Shown: positions 24,879 through 34,700 of the stretch, one piece after another
Layout: the number at the start of each line of letters is the position of its first letter
Position numbering within the stretch: position 1 is the stretch's first letter
Origin: an uncultured Opitutaceae bacterium
GTDB lineage: Bacteria > Verrucomicrobiota > Verrucomicrobiia > Opitutales > Opitutaceae
Reading direction: 5' to 3'
DNA length: 43,738 bases
NCBI GenBank assembly: GCA_903929355.1
Contig: CAIYUN010000031.1
Coordinates: 1 to 43,738 of the forward strand
Position numbers and translations under genes: made by a program
The notes under the pieces: generated by a model
Seen by the model: the letters and a program-made list of their open reading frames with translations, nothing else
What the model was told of the DNA's origin: nothing
Databases searched by the model: none

Positions 24879-26504
24879 TCAGGCGGCCACGGCGGGGTGG
24901 CCGGGGGCTTCGGGTTTCGCCCCCGGCGGTTGGGCGGGGAGACGGATGATAATGGTCGTGCCGCGGCCGGGCTCGGATTCCACGTCCACTTCGCCGCCCA
25001 GCCGGCCGACGTTGGTCTTGACCACGTCCATCCCGTAGCCGCGGCCGGAAATGTCGGTGATCTCGGTCGCCGTCGAGAAGCCGGGGGCAAAGATCAGGCG
25101 ACGGATCTCGGCAGGGGTCATCGCCGCCGCCTCCGCCGGGCTGATCAAGCCTTTTTCCACCGCCTTGCCGGCGATGCGGCCAAGGTCCATCCCGCGGCCA
25201 TCGTCCCGGATTTCGATCCGGACAAACCCGGCGTCCAGCGACGCCCGAAGTTGAATCGTCCCGCCCGCCAGCTTGCCTTGCTTTTGGCGCTCGGCGGGGG
25301 ACTCAAGGCCGTGGTCGGCGCTGTTGCGGATCAGGTGGGCGAGCGGGTCGGCCAGGCCCTCGATGAGCGGGCGGGTGACCTCGATCTCGTCGCCGACGGT
25401 CTCAAGCCGGATCTCCTTGCCCAGCTTTTGGCCGAGCTCATACACCACCCGGGGATAGCGGCCAAAGAGCGTGCCGACCGGCTGGCAGCGCACATGGGCC
25501 ACCGTGGTCTGCAGTCCGGTGGTGATGGCGTCGAGCTGACCGATGGCCGCGCCGAGCGCCGCGTCGGCCGTGGTGCCGTCGGTGAGCCGGACCAGCTCGT
25601 CGCGCCCCCGGGCCAGATCGCCGACGAGGGAGGACAGCGTCTCGATGAGGCTGACGGGCACCCGGACCATCTCCTCCGGTTTGAACCGCGTGTCAGGCGC
25701 GCTCACCTGCTCGAGGACCGGCTGCTTGTGCTCCAGGGTGGGCTGGCAGACGAGCCAGTCCTCCAGAAACGCCGTCTCGACCGGCGTCAGCTGTCCGGCG
25801 GGGATGCCGAAGGTGCCGACCACGAGGTCGGACTCCATCGCCGTGGCAAAGAGGATCGAGCAGACGAGGTCGGCCGGCGCGGTGTCGTCGAGCCCCCCGA
25901 CCGACCCGAGGTCGAGGGCGGTGTCGATCAGCGTGCCGAGCTCGGCGGCCTCGCGGAGGTAGTGCAAGGGGGTCTGGCCGGCGGCCTCGATGTCGGCCTG
26001 GAGGTGGAGCTGGACAATGTAGAGGTGATGCCCCTGCCCGAGCGCGTTCCGGATGAGTTCGGCATCCAGCTTAAAGGCGTTGAGGTTGGCGGGAACATCC
26101 GGTGCCGGCCGCGCGACGGTGACCGCCGGCTCATGGCGCAGGAGCCCCTGGAGGACGGCGCGCTCGGCCCCCGACGAAACGGTCTCCGACTGGCCGGGGT
26201 CGGCAACCATGAGCCGCAATTTGTCCGTCGCAGCGAGGAGGTCGTGCACGAGCGCGGGGCTGGACTCCATCTTGCCGTCGCGCAGCAGGGCGAGCACACT
26301 TTCCATCACATGGGCGAGCCCGATGACGGCGGTGAGCCCGAAGAAACCCGCAGTGCCCTTGACGCTGTGCACCGCCCGGAAGAGGCGGTGGAGGCGGGCG
26401 GGGTCGGGCCCGCCGGTCCGCAGATCGATGAGATCGGCCTCGAGGCTGGCGAGATGGTCGCCGGCCTCGACGACGAAGCGCCCAAGCATCTCGCTGTGGT
26501 CCAT
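24879..26504 (-). CDS. CheA-like histidine kinase lacking the CheW (P5) domain
   Basis: The ATG at 26504 gives 541 residues. An Hpt (P1) domain carries the phospho-accepting His46 in FRAVHSVKGTAGFFGL. A poorly conserved middle part (about 140-240) may be a P2-like docking domain. A dimerisation helix pair (about 278-340, VPVSLIETLSSLVGDLARGR) precedes the CheA-type ATPase: N-box HLIRNSADHGLE (390-401), G1 DDGRGMD (434-440), FAPGFSTATEITDISGRGYG (472-491) and GMDVVKTNVGRLGG. The chain ends 20 residues after the ATPase, so the CheW-like P5 domain that couples CheA to receptors is missing. The following 210 bases do not encode one. Two bases separate it from the STAS gene. It is probably the kinase that feeds the receiver of 26855-28438. 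Confidence 0.9.
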   Translation of the reverse strand: MDHSEMLGRFVVEAGDHLASLEADLIDLRTGGPDPARLHRLFRAVHSVKGTAGFFGLTAVIGLAHVMESVLALLRDGKMESSPALVHDLLAATDKLRLMVADPGQSETVSSGAERAVLQGLLRHEPAVTVARPAPDVPANLNAFKLDAELIRNALGQGHHLYIVQLHLQADIEAAGQTPLHYLREAAELGTLIDTALDLGSVGGLDDTAPADLVCSILFATAMESDLVVGTFGIPAGQLTPVETAFLEDWLVCQPTLEHKQPVLEQVSAPDTRFKPEEMVRVPVSLIETLSSLVGDLARGRDELVRLTDGTTADAALGAAIGQLDAITTGLQTTVAHVRCQPVGTLFGRYPRVVYELGQKLGKEIRLETVGDEIEVTRPLIEGLADPLAHLIRNSADHGLESPAERQKQGKLAGGTIQLRASLDAGFVRIEIRDDGRGMDLGRIAGKAVEKGLISPAEAAAMTPAEIRRLIFAPGFSTATEITDISGRGYGMDVVKTNVGRLGGEVDVESEPGRGTTIIIRLPAQPPGAKPEAPGHPAVAA

Positions 26505-26506
26505 GC

Positions 26507-26839
26507 TCAGGTCGCGGCGAGGACCGGCGTGGGTGCCGGGGTGAGGCCAAACCGCTCGGCCAGTTTCAGCGCGGTAAAGAGACGCTGGATGTCGGGCACC
26601 GGGTTTTCCACGCGGAAGGTGACCTGGCGGCGTTCGCATTCGCGAAAGAGGGCGACCAGCAGGTTCAGCCCCTGGGAGTCGATGAGGTTGCTCAGGCCGA
26701 GGTCGGCGATCACCCCACCGGCCATGGGATAGGCCCCGAGATGCCCGAGCAGGGCGACCCGGAGCTCGGCGACGTTGGTGGACAGGATGTCGCCCGGGAA
26801 AACCAGGCGGAGGGCGTTGTTGTGGAACTGGGTTTGCAT
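26507..26839 (-). CDS. STAS-domain anti-sigma factor antagonist
   Basis: The 110-residue protein is a single STAS domain. The phosphorylation loop reads DLGLSNLIDSQGLNLLVALF, with Ser55 after Asp54 at the position that partner kinases modify in SpoIIAA/RsbV-type proteins. The preceding strand is GGVIADLG, and the C-terminal helix DIQRLFTALKLAERFGL is typical. It starts 15 bases after the REC-PP2C-HATPase gene and ends two bases before the CheA-like gene. Both a possible serine kinase and the matching phosphatase are in the neighbouring protein, so it should cycle between phosphorylated and free forms. What the free form binds (an anti-sigma factor, a diguanylate cyclase, or something else) is not in the window. 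Confidence 0.9.
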   Translation of the reverse strand: MQTQFHNNALRLVFPGDILSTNVAELRVALLGHLGAYPMAGGVIADLGLSNLIDSQGLNLLVALFRECERRQVTFRVENPVPDIQRLFTALKLAERFGLTPAPTPVLAAT

Positions 26840-26854
26840 GGCGGGGGGCGGTGG

Positions 26855-28438
26855 TTAGGCGGCGGCGAGATCAAATTCCATCGTGAGCTCGGCGCCGTTG
26901 CGGGCCTCGCGGGTGGAGGTGGTGAGGAAATGAATCATCTCCAGACCGAGGGAGACGTGGCCGGTGTCGGCGAACAGGTCGGGCAGCCCGGCCGGGGCGC
27001 TCAGCACCTGCGACCGCCCCGGACCGGGATCGGAGACGGTGATCTCGAGCCGGCGCTGGCGCGGGCGAAGGACCGCGGTCAGATGGGCGACCGCGTCCCG
27101 CAGACCGGCGCAGCCGTGTTTGAGGGCGTTGATCAGGGCCTCGCGGACACAGAGGAGAACGGAGGTCAGGCAACTGGAGGGAAGGTCGGGGATGGCGTGC
27201 AGCAGGTTGCGCTGGAAACGTTCCTGCACGGCATCAATCCCGGGACCGGAGTCGCCCGGCAGGGCCTCGTGGTAGAGCGGCAACGCGTCGTCGGGCTGCT
27301 CCCCGTCCGGTGGGAACCACCGGAACCGGGCCACGAGCACGTCGTCGGCGAAATTGCTGGTGCGGCGGAAGGCGGGCAGGTCGGCCGGAAGGGTGAGGAG
27401 CAGCCGCGCGGCCACCGCATGGGGCGTGAGACCCAGCCGCTTGGCCTGGTCGAGGAGGCCGTCGCTCCACAGGCAGCACGAACCGGTGTCGCCGAGCGGG
27501 ACGGTGGCCACCCCCGGGTTGAGCGTCTCGAACCAGCCGAGCGGGCTGCTCTGGCCGGCCCAGGCCTCCGGGTTCCGGCCGGGCACATGGCAGTGGAGGG
27601 CCGGGCAGCCGCAGTTGAGGATGCGCAGTTCGCGGGCCACGAGATCCAGATGGACGAAAATCGCGCTCAAGGAGGAGGAAACCTCGCCGGCCCCGTTGCC
27701 GGACCATTCGACGAGTAGAAAGCGGTTGCACGCCTCGGCGATCTGCAACGGCGCGATCCCGACCGTTTGCATGCCCTTGACCATGCCCTGGAAGTAGGCG
27801 GCGATGAACCCCTCCAGCAGACCGTGGCCGGAGACATCGCCCAGCACGAGTTGAACGGAACCCGGGGCCGGGTGGAAAACGCTGACAAAGTCACCCCCGG
27901 CCTCGTGGATCGGGCAAATGCGGGTGGTGAGCTCGCAGGCGAGCTGACCGGGCAGAGAGGACCGGTCCGGCAGGTTCGGGGCGAGACGCTCCTGGATGGA
28001 GCAGACATCGGCCAGGCGGCGCTCGGCGGAGTGGAGGGAGCGCTGCCGGCGGGTCAGGCCCACCGCCCGCTCCACGGCACCGAGCACGACCTTGGCGTTG
28101 CACGGTTTTTCCAAAAAGTCGCAAACCCCGCCCTTGAGCGAGGCTGAGAGGGTGGTCCGCTCCGAGTCACTGGTGTTGATGATGGTGGCAAGCGTCGAAT
28201 CGAGCAGCCGAATCTGCTCCAGCAATTCCAAGCCGTTCAGGACCGGCATCAGGTAATCGGTCAGCACGGCATCGAATTCCGGGGCTCCCGCCGAGCGCAG
28301 CCGGTCAAGCGCCTGGGCACCATCGGTCGCGGTTTCGATCGCGAAGCCCCCCCGCCCGACAATGGTGCGAAGGAGCATCAGCGTGGTCGGATCATCGTCC
28401 ACGAGCAGAACGCGGCCGGGAGAAGAGGAAGGTGGCAT
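26855..28438 (-). CDS. response regulator with PP2C phosphatase and RsbW-like kinase domains (HsbR-like)
   Basis: The ATG at 28438 (MPPSSSPGRVLLVDDD) gives 527 residues; the frame is open upstream only because it crosses repeat arrays. REC (about 8-125) has the acidic cluster VDDD, phospho-acceptor Asp61 in LTDYLMP, and Lys111. A linker helix leads to a SpoIIE/RsbU-type PP2C domain with metal-binding residues in GGDF (181-184), GDVSGHG (200-206), SDGLLD (325-330) and FADD (363-366). An HATPase_c domain of the RsbW type follows (about 425-525), with Glu433 and Asn437 in REALINALKHG and SDPGPG (469-474). Its second glycine box is weak. The REC-PP2C-HATPase order is that of Pseudomonas HsbR. Its target should be the adjacent STAS protein. 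Confidence 0.9.
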   Translation of the reverse strand: MPPSSSPGRVLLVDDDPTTLMLLRTIVGRGGFAIETATDGAQALDRLRSAGAPEFDAVLTDYLMPVLNGLELLEQIRLLDSTLATIINTSDSERTTLSASLKGGVCDFLEKPCNAKVVLGAVERAVGLTRRQRSLHSAERRLADVCSIQERLAPNLPDRSSLPGQLACELTTRICPIHEAGGDFVSVFHPAPGSVQLVLGDVSGHGLLEGFIAAYFQGMVKGMQTVGIAPLQIAEACNRFLLVEWSGNGAGEVSSSLSAIFVHLDLVARELRILNCGCPALHCHVPGRNPEAWAGQSSPLGWFETLNPGVATVPLGDTGSCCLWSDGLLDQAKRLGLTPHAVAARLLLTLPADLPAFRRTSNFADDVLVARFRWFPPDGEQPDDALPLYHEALPGDSGPGIDAVQERFQRNLLHAIPDLPSSCLTSVLLCVREALINALKHGCAGLRDAVAHLTAVLRPRQRRLEITVSDPGPGRSQVLSAPAGLPDLFADTGHVSLGLEMIHFLTTSTREARNGAELTMEFDLAAA

Positions 28439-28489
28439 AAGGTGTTTTGGCCCGGGTCTGTTTATCGGCTTCCCCCGGAAAAATCTTAA

Positions 28490-28513
28490 CGCAAAGACGC
28501 AAAGACGCGGAGC
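28490..28513. repeat. octamer array (CGCAAAGA type)
   Basis: Two perfect CGCAAAGA units (28490-28505) are followed by CGCGGAGC. The same family forms the inverted array at 37863-37938. Confidence 0.7.
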
Positions 28514-28539
28514 AAGGAGAAAGCGATGGGGGAGGGTTG

Positions 28540-28574
28540 GATTTTGGATTGCGGATTGCGGATTGCGGATTGCG
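28540..28574. repeat. heptamer array (GATTGCG)
   Basis: Four perfect GATTGCG units at 28547-28574 are preceded by the diverged unit GATTTTG. Confidence 0.8.
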
Positions 28575-28634
28575 GAAGAATTTACCGCGTACCGAGCGAA
28601 GCGACCGCCTGTCATGAACGCCAAGGGACTCGGA

Positions 28635-28704
28635 TCTGGCTTCTGACATCTGACATCTGACATCTGACATCTGACATCTGACATCTGGCTTCTGACATCT
28701 GGCT
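28635..28704. repeat. heptamer array (TCTGACA), ten units
   Basis: Ten uninterrupted 7-base units: seven are TCTGACA and three are the variant TCTGGCT (28635-28641, 28684-28690, 28698-28704). The regular placing of the variant implies copying in blocks. Confidence 0.85.
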
Positions 28705-28911
28705 TCTTGGTTGGCCCCCCAGCGGGCGGATGGGGGGAACCCCGGGATTTGGGAGGAACGATCCCCCGGGTGGGACCGGGGAATCGTTTTAGGGCTCAAG
28801 TGGCACGGCGGCTGGCCGATGGGTGTGGCTGGTGCCAATCATGCAAAAACGTTCCATTCATTCCCCTGGTGGCGGCCACCGGGGCGTGGAGGTCTCCACC
28901 CGGGAGTTCCC

Positions 28912-31764
28912 ATGACCTTGGACGCCCCCATGGTTCCTCCGGTGGAAATCTCGGCATTGGTGCCGGGGGTGCTTTTTCAATTCCGGCTGAGACCCGATGG
29001 CACATGGTGTTTTCCCCACGTGAGCGGCGGGGTCCGGGAGGCGTTCCGGCTGGAGCCGGAGCAAGCGCAGGAGGAGGCCGCCGCCGTGTTCGCCGTGGTG
29101 CACCCGGACGACCTGGACCAACTGCTGGCCGCAATGCACCAGTCCGCGCATGACCTGCACCCGTGGGTGATGGAATTTCGCGTGCGCTTCCCTGACGGCG
29201 GGGAGCATTGGTGGCGCGGCCGGGCCAACCCGGAACGCGAGCCGGACGGCGCAACCCTCTGGCACGGCAATCTGCTGGAGGTCACCGAGAGCAAGCTCAT
29301 CGAGCAGACGCTCAGGGAGAGCGTGCTGCGCTGGCAGTTTGCCCTCGAGGGCGCGGGCGAGGGGGTGTGGGACTGGCGGCCCGAGGCGCGGCATTTGTAT
29401 CTGTCGCGCCGTTGGAAGGCGCTTTTCGGCCACGAGGAACCCGAGATCGGGAATCGGCCCGAGGAATGGTCGGAGCGCGTCCACCCCGAGGACTGGCCCG
29501 CCGTGCAGACCCGGTTGCGCGAACATCTGGCCGGCCGGAGCCCGTCCTACCAGAGCGAGCACCGGATGCGGTGCCGCGACGGCGGTTACAAATGGGTCTA
29601 TGACCGCGGCCGCGTGGTGGAGCGCGGCCCGGACGGGCGCGGGCTCCGGATGATCGGGACCATCTCTGACATCACCGAGAAAAAACAGGCGGAGCTCGCC
29701 CTGCAAAAATCCAAAAGGGAGCTGGAATCCAGCAACCTACGCCTGGAGGAGGCCATCCTCCACTCCAACGAACTGGCCCGTGAGGCCGCCGCCGCCAACC
29801 AGGCCAAGAGCCTGTTCCTCGCCAACATGAGCCACGAGATCCGCACGCCGATGAACGGGGTCATCGGCATGACCGGCCTCCTGCTGGACACGTCGCTGAA
29901 CCCGGAGCAACGCACCTACGCCGAAACGGTGCGCAGCAGCGCCGAGGGCCTGATGCAGCTCATCAACGACATCCTGGACTTCTCCAAGATCGAAGCCGGC
30001 CGCCTCCAGCTTGAGGAGCTCGATTTTGACCTCGCCGAAGTCCTGGACGAGACCCTGGAGATGCTGGCCATCCGCGCCCATGAGCGGGGGCTCGACCTGG
30101 ACGGTCAGATCGCCCCCGGCACCCCGTGCCAGGTGGCCGGCGACCCGAGCCGGTTGCGGCAGGTACTGGTCAACCTCATCGGCAACGCCATCAAGTTCAC
30201 CGAGAGCGGCGAAGTGCTGGTGGGGATCGCCCGGCGCGGGACCGAAGGCCCGCAGGCGACCTTCGTCTTTACCGTGAGCGACACCGGCATCGGCATTCCC
30301 GCGGACCGGGTGCCCGCGTTGTTCCAACCGTTCACGCAGGCCGACGCCTCAACCACCCGCAAATACGGCGGCACCGGCCTCGGTCTCGCCATCTCCCGCC
30401 AGATCGTGGAGGCCATGCAGGGCACGATCAGCGTGCGCAGCGACCCCGGTCGATGCACGGTATTCACATTTGAGGTCCAACTGAAAGTCCGCCCGGTCCC
30501 GCCGGTCCCGCCGGCCACCCCGCTCGCGGGCCAGCGGCTATTTGTGGTCGAGCGCCATGCGGCCACCCGCGAACACCTGACGGCGCTCCTCACGGCGGCC
30601 GGAGCACGGGTGGAGACCGGCCCCCTCGTCGCAGACCTGCCCCGGCGGCTGCAGGGCAGGACGGCCCATGGGATTGACGGCGTGCTGCTGGACCGCCGCG
30701 CGCCGGACGGCGACGAACTGCTGGCGGCGGCGCAGAATGCCCGTCGGCCGGACGGGCAGACCGGCGTGCCCGTCATCCTGCTTACCGATCTCCGGCACCG
30801 CGTGCCGAAGGACAAGCCGGGCGTGAGCGGAGTCGTCTGCAAGCCGCTCCGGCGCGGGACCCTCCTGCCGATGCTCAAACGGGTGCTCGAGGTGGCGGAC
30901 AGCCGGTCACCCCTGGCGCCGGCCGACGATTTTTCCGCGTGGTCGGCCTCCGGGAACTCGCGCTGGCGCCTGCTGCTCGCCGAGGACAACACCGTCAACC
31001 AGCGCGTGGCGGTGGCGATCCTGAACCGCCTGGGCTACCGGACCGACGTGGTGGCCAACGGGCGCGAGGCGGTGACGGCGCTCAGCCGGGTGCCCTACGA
31101 CTTGGTGTTGATGGACTGCCAGATGCCGGAGATGGACGGTTACGACGCCACCCGGGCCATCCGCGCCGAGGACTCCGCCGCGCTCAACCGGACGCTGCCC
31201 ATCATCGCCGTGACCGCGAATGTCCTCAAGGGCGACAGTGAGCGCTGCCTCGCGGCGGGCATGAGCGACTACCTGCCCAAACCCATCGAGGCCAAGGCCC
31301 TCGCGGCGATGCTGGCCCGGCACCTCAAACCGGGACCGGCCCAGCTGAAAGCCCCCGGAATTTTGGAATGGGACGAGTTCCTCGGCCGCCTCGGGGGCGA
31401 CCAAGCGGTGGCCCGCGCGTTGCTGGCCGAATTCTGCACGGAGGCGCCCCGCCACCTGGCGGGCGCCCGGGCCGCGCTCGGGGACCGCGACCGGCCCACC
31501 GCGCGCCAGACGCTCCAGCGACTGGCGGAGGATGCCGCCAGTTTCATGGCCACAACCCTGGCGGCCACCGCGACCGAAGCCGCCGCCGCCGTGGCCGGGG
31601 GCGGCGACCGGGGTTCCGGCCTGACCCGCGTGGCGGAGGCGCTCGACGCTTTCCTTGCCATCGCAGCCAAATTGCTCCCTCATCACTCCCCGTCATGTGT
31701 CACACCGCCTGATGTCACCCGAGCTTACAGCCTTCCCGCCGTTGGTGGTGGTGGTCAACGATGA
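28912..31764 (+). CDS. hybrid sensor histidine kinase with two receivers and a degenerate Hpt
   Basis: ATG 28912 has GGAG five bases upstream, giving 950 residues without membrane segments. A PAS-like domain (about 10-125) and a PAS/PAC pair (140-258) precede a coiled coil and HisKA with His308 in [17 protein letters not shown]. HATPase_c follows, with [10 protein letters not shown] (421-430), DTGIGIP (457-463) and [10 protein letters not shown] (486-495). The first receiver (541-660) keeps Asp594 and Lys644 but has only Glu547 in the acidic pocket. The second (685-805) is canonical, with Asp735 and Lys790. The C-terminal helices (820-925) look like an Hpt whose phospho-His position is Gln869. 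It probably senses a cytoplasmic signal and is divergent from the partner-switch operon. Confidence 0.9.
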   Translation: MTLDAPMVPPVEISALVPGVLFQFRLRPDGTWCFPHVSGGVREAFRLEPEQAQEEAAAVFAVVHPDDLDQLLAAMHQSAHDLHPWVMEFRVRFPDGGEHWWRGRANPEREPDGATLWHGNLLEVTESKLIEQTLRESVLRWQFALEGAGEGVWDWRPEARHLYLSRRWKALFGHEEPEIGNRPEEWSERVHPEDWPAVQTRLREHLAGRSPSYQSEHRMRCRDGGYKWVYDRGRVVERGPDGRGLRMIGTISDITEKKQAELALQKSKRELESSNLRLEEAILHSNELAREAAAANQAKSLFLANMSHEIRTPMNGVIGMTGLLLDTSLNPEQRTYAETVRSSAEGLMQLINDILDFSKIEAGRLQLEELDFDLAEVLDETLEMLAIRAHERGLDLDGQIAPGTPCQVAGDPSRLRQVLVNLIGNAIKFTESGEVLVGIARRGTEGPQATFVFTVSDTGIGIPADRVPALFQPFTQADASTTRKYGGTGLGLAISRQIVEAMQGTISVRSDPGRCTVFTFEVQLKVRPVPPVPPATPLAGQRLFVVERHAATREHLTALLTAAGARVETGPLVADLPRRLQGRTAHGIDGVLLDRRAPDGDELLAAAQNARRPDGQTGVPVILLTDLRHRVPKDKPGVSGVVCKPLRRGTLLPMLKRVLEVADSRSPLAPADDFSAWSASGNSRWRLLLAEDNTVNQRVAVAILNRLGYRTDVVANGREAVTALSRVPYDLVLMDCQMPEMDGYDATRAIRAEDSAALNRTLPIIAVTANVLKGDSERCLAAGMSDYLPKPIEAKALAAMLARHLKPGPAQLKAPGILEWDEFLGRLGGDQAVARALLAEFCTEAPRHLAGARAALGDRDRPTARQTLQRLAEDAASFMATTLAATATEAAAAVAGGGDRGSGLTRVAEALDAFLAIAAKLLPHHSPSCVTPPDVTRAYSLPAVGGGGQR

Positions 31765-34700
31765 CGAAGGCCAGCGGCGACCGCTGTGCGCGCTGCTCAC
31801 CCATCACGGCCTGAGGGTTTCGGCGCACGGTTCGGTCAAGGCGGCGCTGCAGGCGATGGCGGTGGAGACGCCGGCGCTCGTGGTCACCGACCTGTGTCTG
31901 CCGGAAATCGACGGCATTCGGTTCTGCCGGATGCTGCGCTCGTCGGCCCACCGGAGCTTCAACGACACCCCGATCATGGTGGCCTCGTCAACCTATGCCG
32001 GCGCCGACAGTGAGACGATCATGGTCGAGCTGGGGGCCAACGACTTCCTGCGGCTGCCGGTGGCGCCGGAAACCTTCCTGCGGCGCGTGGACCGCCTGCT
32101 CCACCACGCCCAGCCCGCGGCTGAGCCGGGGGTGCTGCTGGTCTCCACCCTGGTGGAGGAGATCGCCGGGGTGCGCGAGGCCTTTGCCGCCAATGGTTTC
32201 GGGGTGAGCTGCGCCGCCACCCCGGAGGAGGCCGAGGCGCGACTCGCCGCCGGCGGCTGCGATGTGGCGGTGCTCGACCTGGACCTGCCCGGCGTCGACC
32301 AGGCCTGGCTGGCGAACCTGTCCACCCGCTGGCCGGAGGCCGCCTTTTTCACGCTCACCGCCCAAGGCGAGCCGGCCATCGCGGTCCGGTCCATGCAGGC
32401 GGGCGCCAGCGCCCACCTGCGGCGACCGTTCGCGCCGGAGTACCTGTGCAGCCTGTGCGAGATGGCGCGGCGAGAAAAATCCCTCCTCCGCGTGCAAGAC
32501 CTGCTCGAACGCCGGACCCGCGAGCTGCGCCGGTCCGAGCAGGAGTTGCAGGCCGTGGTCGAATCGACCGGCCAGGCGTTTCTGCTCATCGAGCCGGACG
32601 GCCGGGTGGAGCTGTTCAACCAGGCTGCGGCCCGGATGGCCCAGGAGGTGGTCGGCCGCCCCTTGCGGCTGGGGCAGACGCTGGTGGAGATGCTCGGCCT
32701 CGAATTTGCCCTGGCCACGCTCTGCAACGTCAAGGCCGCGTTTGCCGGCGAGGCCGTGCACCATGAGGTGGAGCTGCATGATTGCGACGGCCGGGCGCAC
32801 TGGTACGCGGTCACCTATGCGCCCGTCCCCGCCCGGGACGGCGTGATCAAACGCGTCTGCTTCAACGCCCAGGACATCACCCAGCGGCGGCTGGCGGAGG
32901 ACGCCGTGCGCGAGAGCGAGGCCCGGTTCCGCGGCATGGCCGACAACGCCCCCGTGCTCATCTGGATGACCGGGCCGGGCCCCGGCTGCCACTACTTCAA
33001 CCAAGGCTGGCTCAATTTCACCGGCCGCAGCATGGAGCAGGAGGTGGGCGACGGCTGGGCGGAGGGGGTCCATCCCGACGACCAGGCCGCGTGCGCGCGG
33101 CTCCGCGCCGACGCCTTTGTCCACCGCCGTCCGATCACCCATGAATACCGCCTGCGGCACCACTCGGGTGAATACCGCTGGATGACGGACACCGGCGTGC
33201 CCCGGTTTGCGCCGGGGGGCGGCTTTCTCGGCTACATCGGCGCGGTCATCGACATCCAGGCCCGCATTGAGGCCGAAGTCGCGCTGCGCACGAACAAGCG
33301 CCGGCTCCAGGCCCTATTTGACCACTCCCACGACGCCATCCTGCTGGCGGACGACGAGGGGCGTTACGTCGACGCCAACCCCGCCGCCTGCCGGCTGCTC
33401 GGCTACGTCCGCGAGGAGGTGCTCGCGCTGCAGGTCCAGCAGGTCCTCGCGGTCTCCGACCCGGCCTGGGCCGGGGGGGCCTGGCGCGAGTTTCTCGCCA
33501 AGGGCCGGACCACGGGCGAGACGGCACTGCGGCGCAAGGACGGCAGCACCGTCGTCGTGGACTACAGCGCCATCGCCAACATTCTGCCGGGCCTGCACCT
33601 GTCCATCCTGCGCGACATCACCGAGCGCCGCGTCCTGCAGGCCCAGCTGCTCCGACAGCAACGGCTCGAGAGCGTGGGCCGGCTGGCCAGCGGCGTCGCC
33701 CACGACCTCAACAACATCCTGACCCCGATCCTGATGGTGCCGGCAATGCTCCGCCCGTACCTGCGGGAAACCAACGCCCTGATGCTGCTCGAAACCGTGG
33801 AAAACGGCGCCCGGCGGGGCTCGATCATTGTGCGCCAGCTCCTCTCGTTTGCGCGCGGCATGCCCGGCGAGAAGCGCCGCATCGACCTGCGGCAGGTCGT
33901 GCGCGACGCCCTGGTCATCATCCAGGAGACGTTTCCCAAAAACATCAAGGTGGACTGGCACCAGCCCGCCGCCGAGATGCCCGTCAACGGCGACAGCACG
34001 CAGTTGAGCCAGATCATCATCAACCTCGCGATCAACGGCAGCGACGCCATGGACAAGGGTGGCCGCCTCGCGCTTTCGCTCGAGGTGGTGGAACTCGACG
34101 CCGAAGAGGCCCGCCAGAACCCGGACGCCCACCCCGGGGCCTACGTGGTCCTGACCGTCGCCGACCACGGCCGCGGCATCGTGCCCGAGCACCTGGACAA
34201 GATTTTCGACCCATTCTTCACGACCAAGCCGTTCGGCCAGGGCAGCGGCCTCGGACTTTCCACCGTGCTCGGCATCGTCCGCGGCCACGAAGGGTTTGTC
34301 CGCGTGACGAGCCGGGTGGGTACGGGCACGCTGTTCAAGGTTTTCATCCCCCTCCACACCGCCCCGGATCGCCCGGCCGCCTCCGCCAATGGCAAACCCC
34401 GGCTGCCTTCGGGCCTCGGCCGCATGGTCCTGGTCGTGGATGACGAGGCGGCGGTGCGGGAGATTGTGCGCATGATTCTGGCGCAGGAAGGTTATCAGGT
34501 GATGTGCGCGGACGGGGCCGACGCGGCGCTCTCGCAGATCCAGGCCGTCGGCGGACGGGTTGACCTGGTCCTGACCGACTTGGCCATGCCCGGCGTGTCC
34601 GGTGCCAAGCTGGTCGAGCGCCTGGCCCACGCCCACCCCGGCCTGCCCGTGCTCGTGATGACCGGCAACGACATGGACGTGAACCTGCCCCCGGAGCTCA

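Larger units (their letters stand above)
28439..28911. other. divergent intergenic region with three repeat arrays
   Basis: These 473 bases separate the minus-strand partner-switch operon from the two hybrid kinases. The left 270 bases hold an octamer array and two different heptamer arrays. The right 200 bases are non-repetitive and carry GGAG (28903-28906), a good Shine-Dalgarno site five bases before ATG 28912. I find no convincing promoter. Confidence 0.6.

Noticed and set aside
28635-28704. Possible CRISPR-like array
   Set aside because: Units are 7 bases in direct contact with no spacers; this is a short tandem repeat.
28801-28818. Sigma-54-like site beginning TGGCACG ahead of the hybrid kinases
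   Set aside because: The -12 GC does not fall at the required distance from the -24 GG, and no sigma-54 activator is nearby.
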